Counted from the first letter of the stretch, positions 24,185 through 33,696 are shown. The stretch is DNA of 64,000 nt from Rhodococcus sp. OK519 (GCF_003051005.1 NZ_QAOW01000001.1:1364001-1428000), one strand, 5' to 3'. Program-made: numbers and translations. The notes: generated by a model from the letters alone, not told the origin.

Positions 24185-25000
24185 ATGAATCAACCTCGGG
24201 GAGTCGGTGCCACCGCGGTGTTCGTCGCCGCGGCGCGTGCGCTCGAGACTGCGCGGGACGATCGACTGTTCGACGACACTTGGGCAGGCGAGTTCGTGCG
24301 TCGTTCGGGATGGAGTCCGCCCACCGAACAGATGGACGACGGTATGCGTGAGGTCCTGACTGCCTGGGTGGCGGCGCGGACGAAGTTCCTCGACGACTTC
24401 GTCCTCGGTGCCGTCGGTGCCGGGCTCGACACGCGTGCGTTTCGGCTTCCGTGGACCCGTCCGGTCACGGTCTACGAACTCGACACCCCGGACATGGTCG
24501 GGTTCAAGAGCGAAGTGCTCGGCGATGCCGCACCGGAGGCAGCGACTCGCGTCGTCGTACCGATCGGTCTTCGTGACGACTGGCCGGCCGCGCTGCGCGG
24601 CAGAGGGTTCCGGCCCGAGGTCCCGACCGCGTGGATTCTCGAAGGTCTGCTGATGTATCTGCCCGACGACGCTGTCGACGGGCTGATGACGCGCGTCGGA
24701 GAGTTGTCGGCGCCGGGTAGCGCTGTCGGCGCGACGATCACCAATGTCGATCCCGCGGCTGTGATGAACGACAGCCCGCTGTTCCAGAACAGCCCGATCA
24801 GCAGGGAGGAATGGCTGGCGATGCTGCGTTCCACCGGTCCTGAGGATCCGGTGACGTGGTTCGACTCATACGGATGGCGGGCCATCGCGGTGTCGGTCGA
24901 CGACCTCGCCGAGCGGTACGGACGCGCGCTCCCCGAGTCGTCCGAGGCCTGGCGGGTGCGGCCTGGCCGCCGGTGGCTGGTGTCGGCCGCGAGAAAGTGA
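24185..25000 (+). CDS. SAM-dependent methyltransferase, TIGR00027/LCMT-like family
   Basis: Class I methyltransferase of the family expanded in mycobacteria and rhodococci. Features: GVGATAVFVAAARALETARD at the N-terminus, the SAM motif VGAGLDTRAFRL, acidic VYELDTPDM, and WILEGLLMYLPDDAV. Length is 271 residues. ATG at 24185 follows GGAGG; an upstream start at 24119 is less likely. The substrate is unknown for almost all family members. It is transcribed divergently from the mycofactocin-type SDR. Confidence 0.82.
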   Translation: MNQPRGVGATAVFVAAARALETARDDRLFDDTWAGEFVRRSGWSPPTEQMDDGMREVLTAWVAARTKFLDDFVLGAVGAGLDTRAFRLPWTRPVTVYELDTPDMVGFKSEVLGDAAPEAATRVVVPIGLRDDWPAALRGRGFRPEVPTAWILEGLLMYLPDDAVDGLMTRVGELSAPGSAVGATITNVDPAAVMNDSPLFQNSPISREEWLAMLRSTGPEDPVTWFDSYGWRAIAVSVDDLAERYGRALPESSEAWRVRPGRRWLVSAARK

Positions 25001-25021
25001 TGGATACCCCGGCGAGCGGTC

Positions 25022-25048
25022 AGGCCCCGCCCGATGCGGGCAGGGCCT
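25022..25048. terminator. Hairpin between methyltransferase and putrescine oxidase
   Basis: AGGCCC (25022-25027) pairs with GGGCCT (25043-25048), with an inner GCCC/GGGC helix. It lies between two convergent genes and can serve both strands. No T-tract. Confidence 0.5.
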
Positions 25049-25068
25049 GTCCGAGGGTTCGGTAGTTC

Positions 25069-25092
25069 CGTCTGCTATCCCGTCTGCTATCC
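25069..25092. repeat. Tandem 12-bp duplication at the end of puo
   Basis: CGTCTGCTATCC occurs twice in direct tandem, and the second copy contains the stop codon of the putrescine oxidase gene (25087-25089, minus strand). It looks like a small slippage duplication with no effect on the protein. Confidence 0.7.
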
Positions 25093-26457
25093 CGTCGACT
25101 GCACCGATGCCGCGAGGATCGCGCGGGCGGTGTCGCGTCCCATCCGGATGGCGCCGTCGACGTGCTGGTATCCGGCTCCCGCGAGGTCCGAGCACGAGAA
25201 GTGGATCGGCCCGACGGGGGTCCGCTGGTGGCGTCCGTAGCGGTGCAGCCCGCCGAGATCGTAGCTGGCGGCGTAGGCGCCGCGGGTCCATTCCTCTGCG
25301 CCCCAGTCGGATTCGTAATACACGACTGGCTCGGCTGCCTGCGGGCCGAGGAAGCGGGCAACGGATTCGAGGATCCGGCGCTTGCGCTCGTCGGCAGTCA
25401 GCTCGAACATCGCGTCGGCCTTCTCGTCCGAGACGAACGCCACCAGCGTGCCGCGGCTGTCGCCGTGGTTCGTGTTGTCGTAGACCTCCTGAACCAGTTC
25501 GGCGCCGCTGAAGCAGGTGCCGGACAGGCCGTCCGCCCGCCAGAACGGGGTCTCGTAGACCGCGTGGACCTTGATGACCAGACCGAGCGACTGATGCTGG
25601 TGCATCTGGTGCTGGCGGCGCGGTAGCGGCGGATCGAAGGAGATCCGGGTGTAGAGGTTCGGCGGGACCGCGAGAACGACGCGGCTGGCCCGCACCTCGA
25701 GGTCGCCGTCCGCGAGAACGGTGACGCCGTCCTCGTCCCAGCGGACGGTCCGGACGGGTGCGCCGAGGAAGACGTCGTCGCCGAGACGATCCGCCAGACG
25801 GATCGACACCTGCTGCATGCCGCCGACCACCCGCCGGTCGAGGATGAAGTCCTCGTCGACGAGGTTGCTGAACGAGCCGGCCGAGGCCGCCATCAGAACA
25901 GCCTGCAGTGTCGAGAACGCGTGCGCGGGCTTGGTCAGCATGCCGCCCGCGACGAACAGGCCGATGTTGTCGCGGGCCTCACGATCGTCGCTGAGGTCCT
26001 CGAGCCAGCGGCTGAAGGAGACGGTGTCCAGTTCGCGGGCGCGCGGGTGCGCCCAGGGCTCGTCGGCGCCGATCTCGGCGGCGAGGTCGTCGAGGATCGC
26101 GATGAGCCGGTCCATCTCGGAGGGCGTGTGGTCGGAGACAGGGAAGCTGTCGCCGGAGTACACGGTCCGGTCGCTGCCGGTGGCGATGTACACCGAGTCG
26201 CCCTCGCGATACCGCCCGTACGTGTCCATGCCCAGTTCCTCGAGGGTCTCGTACAGCGCAGTCTGGTCGGGCGAGACCCACTGCCCGCCGATCTCGAGAA
26301 CAGCGCCGTCGATGGTGTCGGTCCAGGTCCGTCCGCCGACGCGGTCGCGTGCCTCGAGGACTGCCACGGACAGTCCGGCCTTCGTCAGCTCGGTGGCAGC
26401 GGTCAGTCCGGACGGGCCGGCACCGACGACAACGACGTCACGTGTGATTGAGGGCAA
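25087..26457 (-). CDS. puo: Putrescine oxidase (flavin amine oxidase)
   Basis: Oxidises putrescine with O2 to 4-aminobutanal, ammonia and H2O2. It has the FAD dinucleotide motif VVVVGAGPSGLTAATEL, then EARDRVGGRTWTDTIDGAVL and GGQWVSPDQTALYETL; these and later blocks (PPLPRRQHQMHQHQSLGLVI, YESDWGAEEWTRGAY, AGYQHVDGAIRMG) are very close to what I recall of the characterised Rhodococcus erythropolis enzyme. Length is 456 residues. The start is TTG at 26457 with AAGGAG 5-6 bases upstream; the ATG further upstream has no such support. It is the last gene of a putrescine/GABA operon in which both aldehyde dehydrogenase genes are remnants. Catalase or AhpC would be needed for the peroxide. Confidence 0.92.
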   Translation of the reverse strand: MPSITRDVVVVGAGPSGLTAATELTKAGLSVAVLEARDRVGGRTWTDTIDGAVLEIGGQWVSPDQTALYETLEELGMDTYGRYREGDSVYIATGSDRTVYSGDSFPVSDHTPSEMDRLIAILDDLAAEIGADEPWAHPRARELDTVSFSRWLEDLSDDREARDNIGLFVAGGMLTKPAHAFSTLQAVLMAASAGSFSNLVDEDFILDRRVVGGMQQVSIRLADRLGDDVFLGAPVRTVRWDEDGVTVLADGDLEVRASRVVLAVPPNLYTRISFDPPLPRRQHQMHQHQSLGLVIKVHAVYETPFWRADGLSGTCFSGAELVQEVYDNTNHGDSRGTLVAFVSDEKADAMFELTADERKRRILESVARFLGPQAAEPVVYYESDWGAEEWTRGAYAASYDLGGLHRYGRHQRTPVGPIHFSCSDLAGAGYQHVDGAIRMGRDTARAILAASVQSTG

Positions 26458-26629
26458 GGGATCTCCTTCGTCGGGGTGATGGCTTCGGATCTCGAAGGTG
26501 CTGATGTCAATTCTGTGGCCTCGAGCACACCCGCGGGGGTGCCTATGCGTCGAATCTGCACTCCTGGAATGCGCCACTATGGCGTGATCGGCAAGGCGTG
26601 ATCAGCCGACCTACTGCGGCGGCGTCACT

Positions 26630-26790
26630 GCCAGGCACGGCGGCGCTGGATCCGAACCGCCTCTTCGCTGAACCAGCGGAGGAACTCGCCGCGTAGGCCA
26701 CCTCGGATCGGCTCTCCGCGAGCGTCTTTCCCATTTCCTCGGTCATCAACAGCGCGGGATCCTCGGTGCGCTCGATCTGGCGAGGAGGCG
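26630..26790 (-). pseudogene. Succinate-semialdehyde dehydrogenase fragment
   Basis: The minus strand reads DPALLMTEEMGKTLAESRSE then VAYAA, and after a one-base shift EFLRWFSEEAVRIQRR. These are consecutive segments of the NAD-binding region of GabD-type dehydrogenases. Only about 55 codons of roughly 480 remain, with a frameshift in the middle. It lies between gabT and puo, where a functional gabD would complete the route from GABA to succinate. Confidence 0.75.
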
Positions 26791-26839
26791 GTCAGTACTG
26801 CGCATGGGCGATCCTGTTCGAGATGGTGCGGGTGGAAGG

Positions 26840-28186
26840 TCAGGCGGAGGTGGCGGCGCGGATGGCAGCCTCGAGCACGGTCAGCGCGTCGTCGAGCAGT
26901 TCGTCGCCGATGACCAGCGGCGGCAGCAGGCGGATCACATTGCCGTAGGTGCCGCAGGTCAGGACGATCACGCCCTGCTCGAGCGCGCGCGCCGCGATCG
27001 ACTTGGTGACGCCTGCGTCGGGTTCGGCGGTGCCGGGCACGACCAGTTCGATCGCGATCATCGCGCCGCGTCCGCGGACGTCGCCGATCGCCGGGACCTC
27101 CTCGGCGAGGGCGCGCAGGCGGGCGGTCGCGGTTTCGCCGATCCGCCGGGCGCGGGCGGGCAGATCGAATTCCCGCATCGTCTCGAGTGCGGCGAGGGCG
27201 GCGACGCACGCGATCGGGTTGCCTCCGTAGGTGCCACCGAGGCCACCGGTGTGCACCCGGTCGAGCAGGTCGGCGCGACCGGTGATCGCGGACAGCGGCA
27301 GGCCACCGGCGATGCCCTTGGCCATCGTGATGATGTCGGGGACGATCTGCTCGTCCTCGCACGCGAACCACGAACCCGTACGCGCGAAGCCGGTCTGTAC
27401 CTCGTCGGCGATGAACACCACGCCGTTCTCGCGCGCCCACGCCACCAGCGTCGGCAGGAATCCCTGTGCGGGAACGATGAATCCACCCTCACCCTGGATC
27501 GGCTCCAGGATGATCGCGGCCACCGACGCGGCGCCGATCTGCTTCTCGATCTGGGTGATCGCGCGCCGGGCAGCCTGCTCGCCGGTGAGACCGGCCTCGT
27601 CCCGGAACGGGTACGACATCGGCATCCGGTAGACCTCGGGCGCGAACGGGCCGAAGTTCGTCTTGTACGGCATCGCCTTCGCGGTCAGCGCCATCGTCAG
27701 ATTCGTACGGCCGTGATACGCGTGGTCGAACGCGACGACGGCGTCGCGACCGGTGGCCAATCGGGCCACCTTCACTGCGTTCTCCACGGCCTCGGCGCCG
27801 GAGTTGAACAGCACGGTGCGCTTCTCGTGATCGCCGGGCGTGAGTGCGGCGAGTTCCTCGGCGACCTGTACGTAGCTCTCGTAGGGCGTGACCATGAAGC
27901 ACGTGTGGGTGAAGCGGCCAACCTGCTCACGCACCGCGGCCGCGACCCGTGGATCCGACGCGCCGACGCTGGTGACCGCGATGCCGGCGCCCAGGTCGAC
28001 GAGCGAGTTGCCGTCCACATCGACGATCACGCCACCGTCGGCGTCGGCCGCGTACACCGGGACGCTGGAGCCGACACCGGCCGCGACCGCGGCGCGGCGG
28101 CGCGCGCCCAACGCGATCGACTCGGGGCCGGGCAGGCCGGTGACCAGTACGCGCTTCTGGGGCAGGCGGTACGAGACGGTGCTCAT
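26840..28186 (-). CDS. gabT: 4-aminobutyrate aminotransferase
   Basis: PLP-dependent class III aminotransferase converting GABA and 2-oxoglutarate to succinate semialdehyde and glutamate. Motifs: VLFNSGAEAVENAVKVAR (PLP phosphate site), FDHAYHGRTNLTMALTAKAM, ILEPIQGEGGF, FIADEVQTGFARTG, and the PLP lysine in DIITMAKGIAGGLPLSAI. Length is 448 residues. ATG at 28186 gives the usual MSTVSYRLPQKR start; an upstream ATG at 28234 overlaps the ALDH remnant. It is intact, unlike the dehydrogenases on both sides. Confidence 0.92.
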   Translation of the reverse strand: MSTVSYRLPQKRVLVTGLPGPESIALGARRRAAVAAGVGSSVPVYAADADGGVIVDVDGNSLVDLGAGIAVTSVGASDPRVAAAVREQVGRFTHTCFMVTPYESYVQVAEELAALTPGDHEKRTVLFNSGAEAVENAVKVARLATGRDAVVAFDHAYHGRTNLTMALTAKAMPYKTNFGPFAPEVYRMPMSYPFRDEAGLTGEQAARRAITQIEKQIGAASVAAIILEPIQGEGGFIVPAQGFLPTLVAWARENGVVFIADEVQTGFARTGSWFACEDEQIVPDIITMAKGIAGGLPLSAITGRADLLDRVHTGGLGGTYGGNPIACVAALAALETMREFDLPARARRIGETATARLRALAEEVPAIGDVRGRGAMIAIELVVPGTAEPDAGVTKSIAARALEQGVIVLTCGTYGNVIRLLPPLVIGDELLDDALTVLEAAIRAATSA

Positions 28187-28237
28187 GGCGGCAGTTCCTT
28201 CGAAAGAAGTTGTGGAGCAGAGATTTCGCGGCACAGA

Positions 28238-28602
28238 TCAGTCGTGCGAGCTCATGACGTGCTCGATCCGGGTGTAGTCCTCGACGCCGTACGCGGACAG
28301 GTCGTTGCCGTAGCCGGAGTGTTCGAAGCCGCCGTGCGGCATCTCGGCGACGAGTGGGATGTGACGACCGGGCCGGCGAAGAAGCTCAACTGGTCGGCTC
28401 CGACCTTGATCTCCTCGACGGCGATGATCGCCTTCGGCCGGCCGGTGTTGCGGCATTGGGCTTCGACGAGTTCGTCGCTGTGCGCCTCGATCGCGTCGGC
28501 GAGGGCGAGTAGCGCGCTCTGACGCTGTCCGGGGGTCGCCTTGTCGGACGCGGAGTCCACGAAGGCGCCGTCGATGTAGTTCTTCAGGAGTTCGGTCGTC
28601 AT
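28238..28602 (-). pseudogene. Aminobutyraldehyde dehydrogenase with large internal deletions
   Basis: The gene starts normally (ATG 28602, LLKNYIDGAFVDSASDK) and ends normally (HIPLVAEMPHGGFEHSGYG, then VEDYTRIEHVMSSHD at 28238), but the middle is gone. About 35 residues are missing after SASDK, where TPGQRQSALLALADAIEAHS follows directly. After KVGADQLSFFAG (near 28370) the catalytic domain of roughly 300 residues, including the Cys and Glu active-site residues, is deleted, and the C-terminal piece is in another frame. By position it was the enzyme that turns 4-aminobutanal into GABA. No activity can remain. Confidence 0.85.
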
Positions 28603-29188
28603 CGCGCTCGGTCCTCTCGATCGGTCGGGCAGCGCCGCTCGTCGATTTCCGCCGTCAGTGGCCTTCTCAATCTGCGCTGCCTCACAAGATGCGCCATCTG
28701 CCAGAGTGACAGGGTCGGGAGTCGCTCATCCGCCGATTCGGCAAGTGGGTCGGCGCGTGGCGCCCGCCGCAGGTGATGGAGTATCGGATGACCCATTGGA
28801 CTCGGGCATGTCGATCAGATCCTGGTTGGAGGAGGCCACGGACGAGTCGATGGCCGGTGCCGTCCGGCAGTGCGGGCCGAGTTGCTGCTTGCGATTATCT
28901 CCCGACGGAGCTGACCGCGAGCGCCAACTCCGCGTCGACGACGTAACCGTGAGCGCAGGGGACTCGGCCTGCGCGGCGCAGGTCGCCCATCGGATCGGTG
29001 AGGCGGGCGGTGCTGACCGGGGTGTGTCCTGCGCCAGCGGTTCACGGCGTCCGCGAGGTTCGTCCGGGCCGAGCTCCCGCAGTGCCAACTCCACGAGCCC
29101 GTGGTGGCGCTCCGACAATTCATCGGCGGATTACGTCTGCCGCCAGCGTGTCCCAGTACCGGCGCCGGCGGCGATCAGTTGTCCAGGG
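28603..29188. other. Region between treY and the GABA operon without a supported gene
   Basis: About 590 bases. Several open frames on both strands have no ribosome site and no recognisable motif. It should contain the promoter of the GABA operon on the minus strand near 28603-28700. Given the deletions on its right side it may hold debris of a former regulator or transporter, but I could not identify one. Confidence 0.5.
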
Positions 29189-31567
29189 TCAGGGCCGGTC
29201 CAGTCGGACCAGGAGAGCGACCGGTAGGCGGTCGAACATCTTTGCCAGGGGGGTCGAGCCCGAATGGAGTTCTCCCGTGAGGCGGTCGAACCAGTTTCCC
29301 GTCGGCAGCGTGATGCTGGAACTGCCCCAGCCGCTTTCGGTGAGCAACACGCTGTGTCGAGTTGCCAACACGATGACATCGGAGGTGGTGCCGGCCGGTC
29401 CGCGCGCGAAGCCGAGCAGGTGGTCCCGGGCGGGGCCGACGCCGAAGACCGGACGGTAGTGCCCGCCGACGAAGCTGCCGGGGCGCTCCCGCCTCAACCG
29501 CAGGGCGATGCGCGTCATGTGGAGTTTGGCCGCGCCCGACGCGTCGATCGGTGGAGCGTCGACACCGGGAGTGTCCATCGATTTCAGGAGTGCACGTCGC
29601 ACCGAGAAGTCGACGGAACGCCGATTGTCGGGGTCCACCAGCGAGTCCTCCCACAGCTCGGTGCCCTGGTACACGTCGGGGATGCCGGGCCCGCACAGTT
29701 GGAGGAGCTTCTGCCCCAGCGCATCCGACCATCCGTGCGGAGCGAGATGCTGCGAGATGCGGCCGATGCTGCGGCCCACGGGACCGTTGACGACGCGGTC
29801 GATCCAACCGTGGAGGGCACCCTCGAACTTCGTGTCGACCTCGGCCCAGGAAGTGTGCACGCCGGCTTCCCGGACGGCCTTCTCCGCGTACGCATGCAGG
29901 CGAGCGCGCAGATCGCCGTTGCCGGGGTCCGTTCCGTCGACCGGCCACACGCCGAACATGTTCTGCCACATCATCAGTCCGGTCACGCCGTCCGGGCTGG
30001 GTGCAGACATCTCCCAGTCGGCAACGCATCGCGCCCATAGTTCCGGGACCTGCGAGAGCACCCCGATCCGGGCACGCACGTCCTCGCCGCGCTTGGTGTC
30101 GTGGGTCGACAGCGTCGTCATCGTACGAGGCCAGTGGTGGGCCCGCTCGTGCGCGCGCAGATGGAATTCGGCGGGAGAGCAGCCGAAACCTCCGGGGTCG
30201 CCGCCCACTTCGAGGAGTGACACGAGGCGCGCCGTGCGATAGAACAGGCAGTCCTCCACCGCCTTCGCGGTGACCGCACCGCACACCTGATGGAACCGGG
30301 TGCGGGACTCGGTGCCGTCGACGATCGCGCTTGCGAGCGTGGTCAGGGCCGTCTGCCAGTCCGGGTGCCGCAAGGCTGTCTCGCCGATCACGCGCGGCAG
30401 CACCCCGGTCAATGGCATGTAGTCCGCCCGGTACACCGGCATGTGCGCGAGGACTTCGACCACGGCGTCCCGCAGTTGCTCCGGATTGCAGAAGGTCGGG
30501 GAGTCCCGCAGGACGGCCCGGATCAGCCGTCGAATATCCGGCGCGAGGTCACCGCGAGCGGCATTGCGGCGCAGCTCTTTCCCATTCGACTCCACCCAGG
30601 CGCGGTCGCCCGGCGCACCGGTGCGGGCCGCGAGTTCGGTGAGCGTCGCGGCCCCCGCCGGATCGAGGAAGACGCCACCGTACTCGGCGAGCGCGTCGTA
30701 TCCCGTGGTGCCGTCGATCGGCAGTGTGGCATCGAGTGGCTCCCCGGGGGCGAGCACTTTCTCGGCCACCAGCCAGCGCTCGGGCCCGATCACTTCGCGC
30801 AGGTTGCGCAGGTAGCCGGCGGGATCGCTCAGTCCGTCGGGGTGATCGACGCGGACACCGTCCACCAGCTCGTCGCGCACCCACGACGCGAACTGGTGGT
30901 GGGTGGTGTCGAACACCCGCGGGTCCTCCTGGCGCACTGCGGCGAGATCGTTGATCGCGAAGAATCGGCGGTACCCCACTTGCCCGGCCCGCCACGGCAC
31001 CAGCCGATATGCCTGCCGGGCGTGGATCTCCCGCGGTTCGCCGTCGTCGGTTCCCGGCGCGAGAGGGAAGCGCTGCTCGCCCAGCGCCAGCAGGGGAGTG
31101 CCGCCGGTGCGATCGACCTTCAACTCGGCGAGATCGCTCTCGTCCGCCAGCACGGGCAGCGCGATCCGCCCGTCGGCGCCGTTGTCGTCGCGCCAGTCGA
31201 GGTCGAAGAACCGCGCGAACGGCGATCGGTGCCCGTTTGTCAGTACGTCCCACCACCAGCGGTTCTGTCTCGGTCGGCCTATTCCGAGATGGTTGGGCAC
31301 CAGATCGACGATCAGTCCCATGTCGCGTTCGCTGAGTTCGGCCGACAGCGCGACCAGTGCGGGCCGTCCACCCAACTCCATCGACACGGATGTCGGGTCG
31401 GTGACGTCGTAGCCGTGTGTGGATCCCGACACCGCCGTCAGGATCGGTGACAGATAGACGTGCGAGACGCCGAGGCGGTCGAGATAGTCGACGAGGCGGC
31501 GCGCGTCGTCGAGGGTGAGGGTGTCACCCTGCAGTTGAAGGCGGTACGTCGCGGTGATCGGTCTCAT
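29189..31567 (-). CDS. treY: Malto-oligosyltrehalose synthase
   Basis: Isomerises the reducing-end maltose unit of maltodextrin into a trehalose unit. GH13 family: MRPITATYRLQLQGD start, LSPILTAVSGSTHGYDVTDP, nucleophile Asp in VDGVRVDHPDGL, acid/base Glu in LVAEKVL, and Asp in LSTHDTKRGEDVRARI. Length is 792 residues, slightly longer than typical. The ATG at 31567 forms an ATGA overlap with the treX stop (31564), so the two are co-translated. An ORF extension upstream into treX is not real. Confidence 0.93.
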   Translation of the reverse strand: MRPITATYRLQLQGDTLTLDDARRLVDYLDRLGVSHVYLSPILTAVSGSTHGYDVTDPTSVSMELGGRPALVALSAELSERDMGLIVDLVPNHLGIGRPRQNRWWWDVLTNGHRSPFARFFDLDWRDDNGADGRIALPVLADESDLAELKVDRTGGTPLLALGEQRFPLAPGTDDGEPREIHARQAYRLVPWRAGQVGYRRFFAINDLAAVRQEDPRVFDTTHHQFASWVRDELVDGVRVDHPDGLSDPAGYLRNLREVIGPERWLVAEKVLAPGEPLDATLPIDGTTGYDALAEYGGVFLDPAGAATLTELAARTGAPGDRAWVESNGKELRRNAARGDLAPDIRRLIRAVLRDSPTFCNPEQLRDAVVEVLAHMPVYRADYMPLTGVLPRVIGETALRHPDWQTALTTLASAIVDGTESRTRFHQVCGAVTAKAVEDCLFYRTARLVSLLEVGGDPGGFGCSPAEFHLRAHERAHHWPRTMTTLSTHDTKRGEDVRARIGVLSQVPELWARCVADWEMSAPSPDGVTGLMMWQNMFGVWPVDGTDPGNGDLRARLHAYAEKAVREAGVHTSWAEVDTKFEGALHGWIDRVVNGPVGRSIGRISQHLAPHGWSDALGQKLLQLCGPGIPDVYQGTELWEDSLVDPDNRRSVDFSVRRALLKSMDTPGVDAPPIDASGAAKLHMTRIALRLRRERPGSFVGGHYRPVFGVGPARDHLLGFARGPAGTTSDVIVLATRHSVLLTESGWGSSSITLPTGNWFDRLTGELHSGSTPLAKMFDRLPVALLVRLDRP

Positions 31568-33696
31568 GGACGCGTATCCCGACGCGTGTCCCGGCGCAGG
31601 ACGAGGAGGGATCGGGACGGCACCGTGAGGGTGTCGCCGGAAGACACAGCGAGATCTGTTGCCCCGTTGGGGGCGTCGGTGTCGAGGACGCCCACCCACC
31701 GAGTGTCGGCCCCGCCCCGCGGGATCGTGAAGTCGAGGCCCTCGTCGTGGGCGTTGAAGAACAGCAGGAACGAGTCGTCGACCACTCGTCGGCCGCGCTG
31801 GTCGGGTTCGGGGATCGCATCACCGCCCAGGTACACGACCAGGCCCTTGCCGAATCCGCTGTCCCAGTCCTCGGTGGTCATCTCCCGCCCGGACGGCGTC
31901 AGCCATGCGATGTCGCGACTGTGTTCGTCGCGGACCGGTCGGCCCGCGAAGAACCGGCGACGGCGGAAGACGGGGTGCTCGGCCCGCAGTGCCGTCGTGC
32001 GGCGGGCGAAGTCGAGGAGGTCGGCGTTCGATTCGGCCAGCGACCAGTCCATCCAGGACAGTGGTGAATCCTGGCAGTAGACATTGTTGTTGCCGTTCTG
32101 GGTGCGGCCCATCTCGTCGCCGTGCGAGAGCATCGGGGTGCCCTGGCTGAGCAGCAGCGTCGCCAGCATGTTGCGACGTTGACGGGCACGCAACGCGAGG
32201 ATCGCCGGGTCGTCGGTGGGCCCCTCGACGCCGCAGTTCCACGAGCGGTTGTGGCTCTCGCCGTCCCGGTTGTCCTCGCCGTTGGCCTCGTTGTGCTTTT
32301 CGTCGTAGGACACCAGGTCGGTGAGTGTGAATCCGTCGTGGGCGGTGACGAAGTTGATGCTCGCACCGGGACGACGCCCGGTCGCCTCGTACAGGTCCGA
32401 CGAACCGGTGAGGCGGGAGGCGAATTCCCCGAGGGTGGCCGGTTGCCCGCGCCAGTAGTCGCGGACCGTGTCGCGGTATTTACCGTTCCACTCGGTCCAC
32501 AGGCCGGGAAAGTTGCCCACCTGGTAGCCGCCCTCACCCACGTCCCACGGTTCGGCGATCAGCTTGACCTGGCTCACCACCGGATCCTGCTGCACCAGGT
32601 CGAAGAACGCGGAGAGCCGGTCGACGTCGTGCAATTCGCGTGCCAGCGTCGATGCCAGGTCGAAGCGGAAGCCGTCGACGTGCATCTCGGTGACCCAGTA
32701 GCGCAGCGAGTCCATGATGGGTTGCAGCGTGTGCGGATGCCGCGCGTTGAGGCTGTTCCCGGTGCCGGTGTAGTCCTTGTAGAGGCCTGGATCGTCGTCG
32801 TCGAGTCGGTAGTACGCGGCGTTGTCGATGCCGCGGAAGCCGATGGTAGGCCCGCGGTGATCACCCTCGGCGGTGTGGTTGTAGACGACGTCGAGGATCA
32901 CCTCGATCCCCGCCTCGTGAAACGCTCGGACCATGGCCTTGAACTCGGTGACCACCCCGCTGGGTTTGGTGGCCGACGAATATTCGGCATGGGGGGCGAG
33001 AAACCCGAAGGTGTTGTATCCCCAATAGTTTCGCAATCCCTGATCCAGCAGGATCTGGTCGTGCATGAACTGGTGCACCGGCATCAGCTCGATCGCGGTC
33101 ACCCCCAGCGCGCGCAGGTGCTCGATCACGGCGGGGTGCGCCAGCCCGGCGTACGTGCCGCGCAGATCCTCCGGCACGCCGGGATGCGTCGCCGTCATGC
33201 CCTTGACGTGCGCCTCGTAGATGAGGGTCTCGTGGTACGGGGTACGCGGCGGTCGGTCCGTGCCCCAGTCGAAGTAGGGGTTGATCACGACGGTCGTCAT
33301 GGTGTGCCCGAAGGTGTCGGCGCCGTGGGTGCGCAGCGACCGATCGTCGTCGAAGCGTCCGTCGAACGCCTTGCCGTACGGATCGAGCAGCAGTTTGGAC
33401 GGATCGCAGCGGAGACCGGCGTCGGGGTCGTACGGACCGTGCACCCGATAGCCGTAGCGCTGCCCGGGTGTCACCGAGGGGAGATAGGCGTGCCAGACGT
33501 AGCCGTCGACCTCCTCGAGCGTTACCCGGGTCTCCGTCCCGTCCTTGCCGATGAGGCAGAGATCGACAGCCTCGGCGACCTCCGAGAATATGGAGAAGTT
33601 GGTGCCGCCCCCGTCGTAGGTCGCACCCAGCGGATACGCCCCCCCCGGCCACGTCTCGGCCGACGGTGATCCGTCCGACCTGCCGCTGCCCTCCAT
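31564..33696 (-). CDS. treX: Glycogen debranching enzyme
   Basis: Hydrolyses alpha-1,6 branches of glycogen to give linear maltodextrins for TreY. Isoamylase-type GH13: N-terminal beta-domain (YPLGATYDGGGTNFSIFSE), VYNHTAEGDHRGP, catalytic Asp in DGFRFDLAST, Glu in LIAEPWDVG, Asp in VTAHDGFTL. Length is 710 residues. The ATG at 33696 (MEGSGRSDGSPS) is the only reasonable start. The last codons contain a small tandem (RRDTRRDTRP). It is first in the treX-treY unit. Confidence 0.93.
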   Translation of the reverse strand: MEGSGRSDGSPSAETWPGGAYPLGATYDGGGTNFSIFSEVAEAVDLCLIGKDGTETRVTLEEVDGYVWHAYLPSVTPGQRYGYRVHGPYDPDAGLRCDPSKLLLDPYGKAFDGRFDDDRSLRTHGADTFGHTMTTVVINPYFDWGTDRPPRTPYHETLIYEAHVKGMTATHPGVPEDLRGTYAGLAHPAVIEHLRALGVTAIELMPVHQFMHDQILLDQGLRNYWGYNTFGFLAPHAEYSSATKPSGVVTEFKAMVRAFHEAGIEVILDVVYNHTAEGDHRGPTIGFRGIDNAAYYRLDDDDPGLYKDYTGTGNSLNARHPHTLQPIMDSLRYWVTEMHVDGFRFDLASTLARELHDVDRLSAFFDLVQQDPVVSQVKLIAEPWDVGEGGYQVGNFPGLWTEWNGKYRDTVRDYWRGQPATLGEFASRLTGSSDLYEATGRRPGASINFVTAHDGFTLTDLVSYDEKHNEANGEDNRDGESHNRSWNCGVEGPTDDPAILALRARQRRNMLATLLLSQGTPMLSHGDEMGRTQNGNNNVYCQDSPLSWMDWSLAESNADLLDFARRTTALRAEHPVFRRRRFFAGRPVRDEHSRDIAWLTPSGREMTTEDWDSGFGKGLVVYLGGDAIPEPDQRGRRVVDDSFLLFFNAHDEGLDFTIPRGGADTRWVGVLDTDAPNGATDLAVSSGDTLTVPSRSLLVLRRDTRRDTRP

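Noticed and set aside
26840-28522. Long plus-strand open frame through the aminotransferase
   Set aside because: It is antisense to gabT, which shows all PLP motifs, and has no domain.
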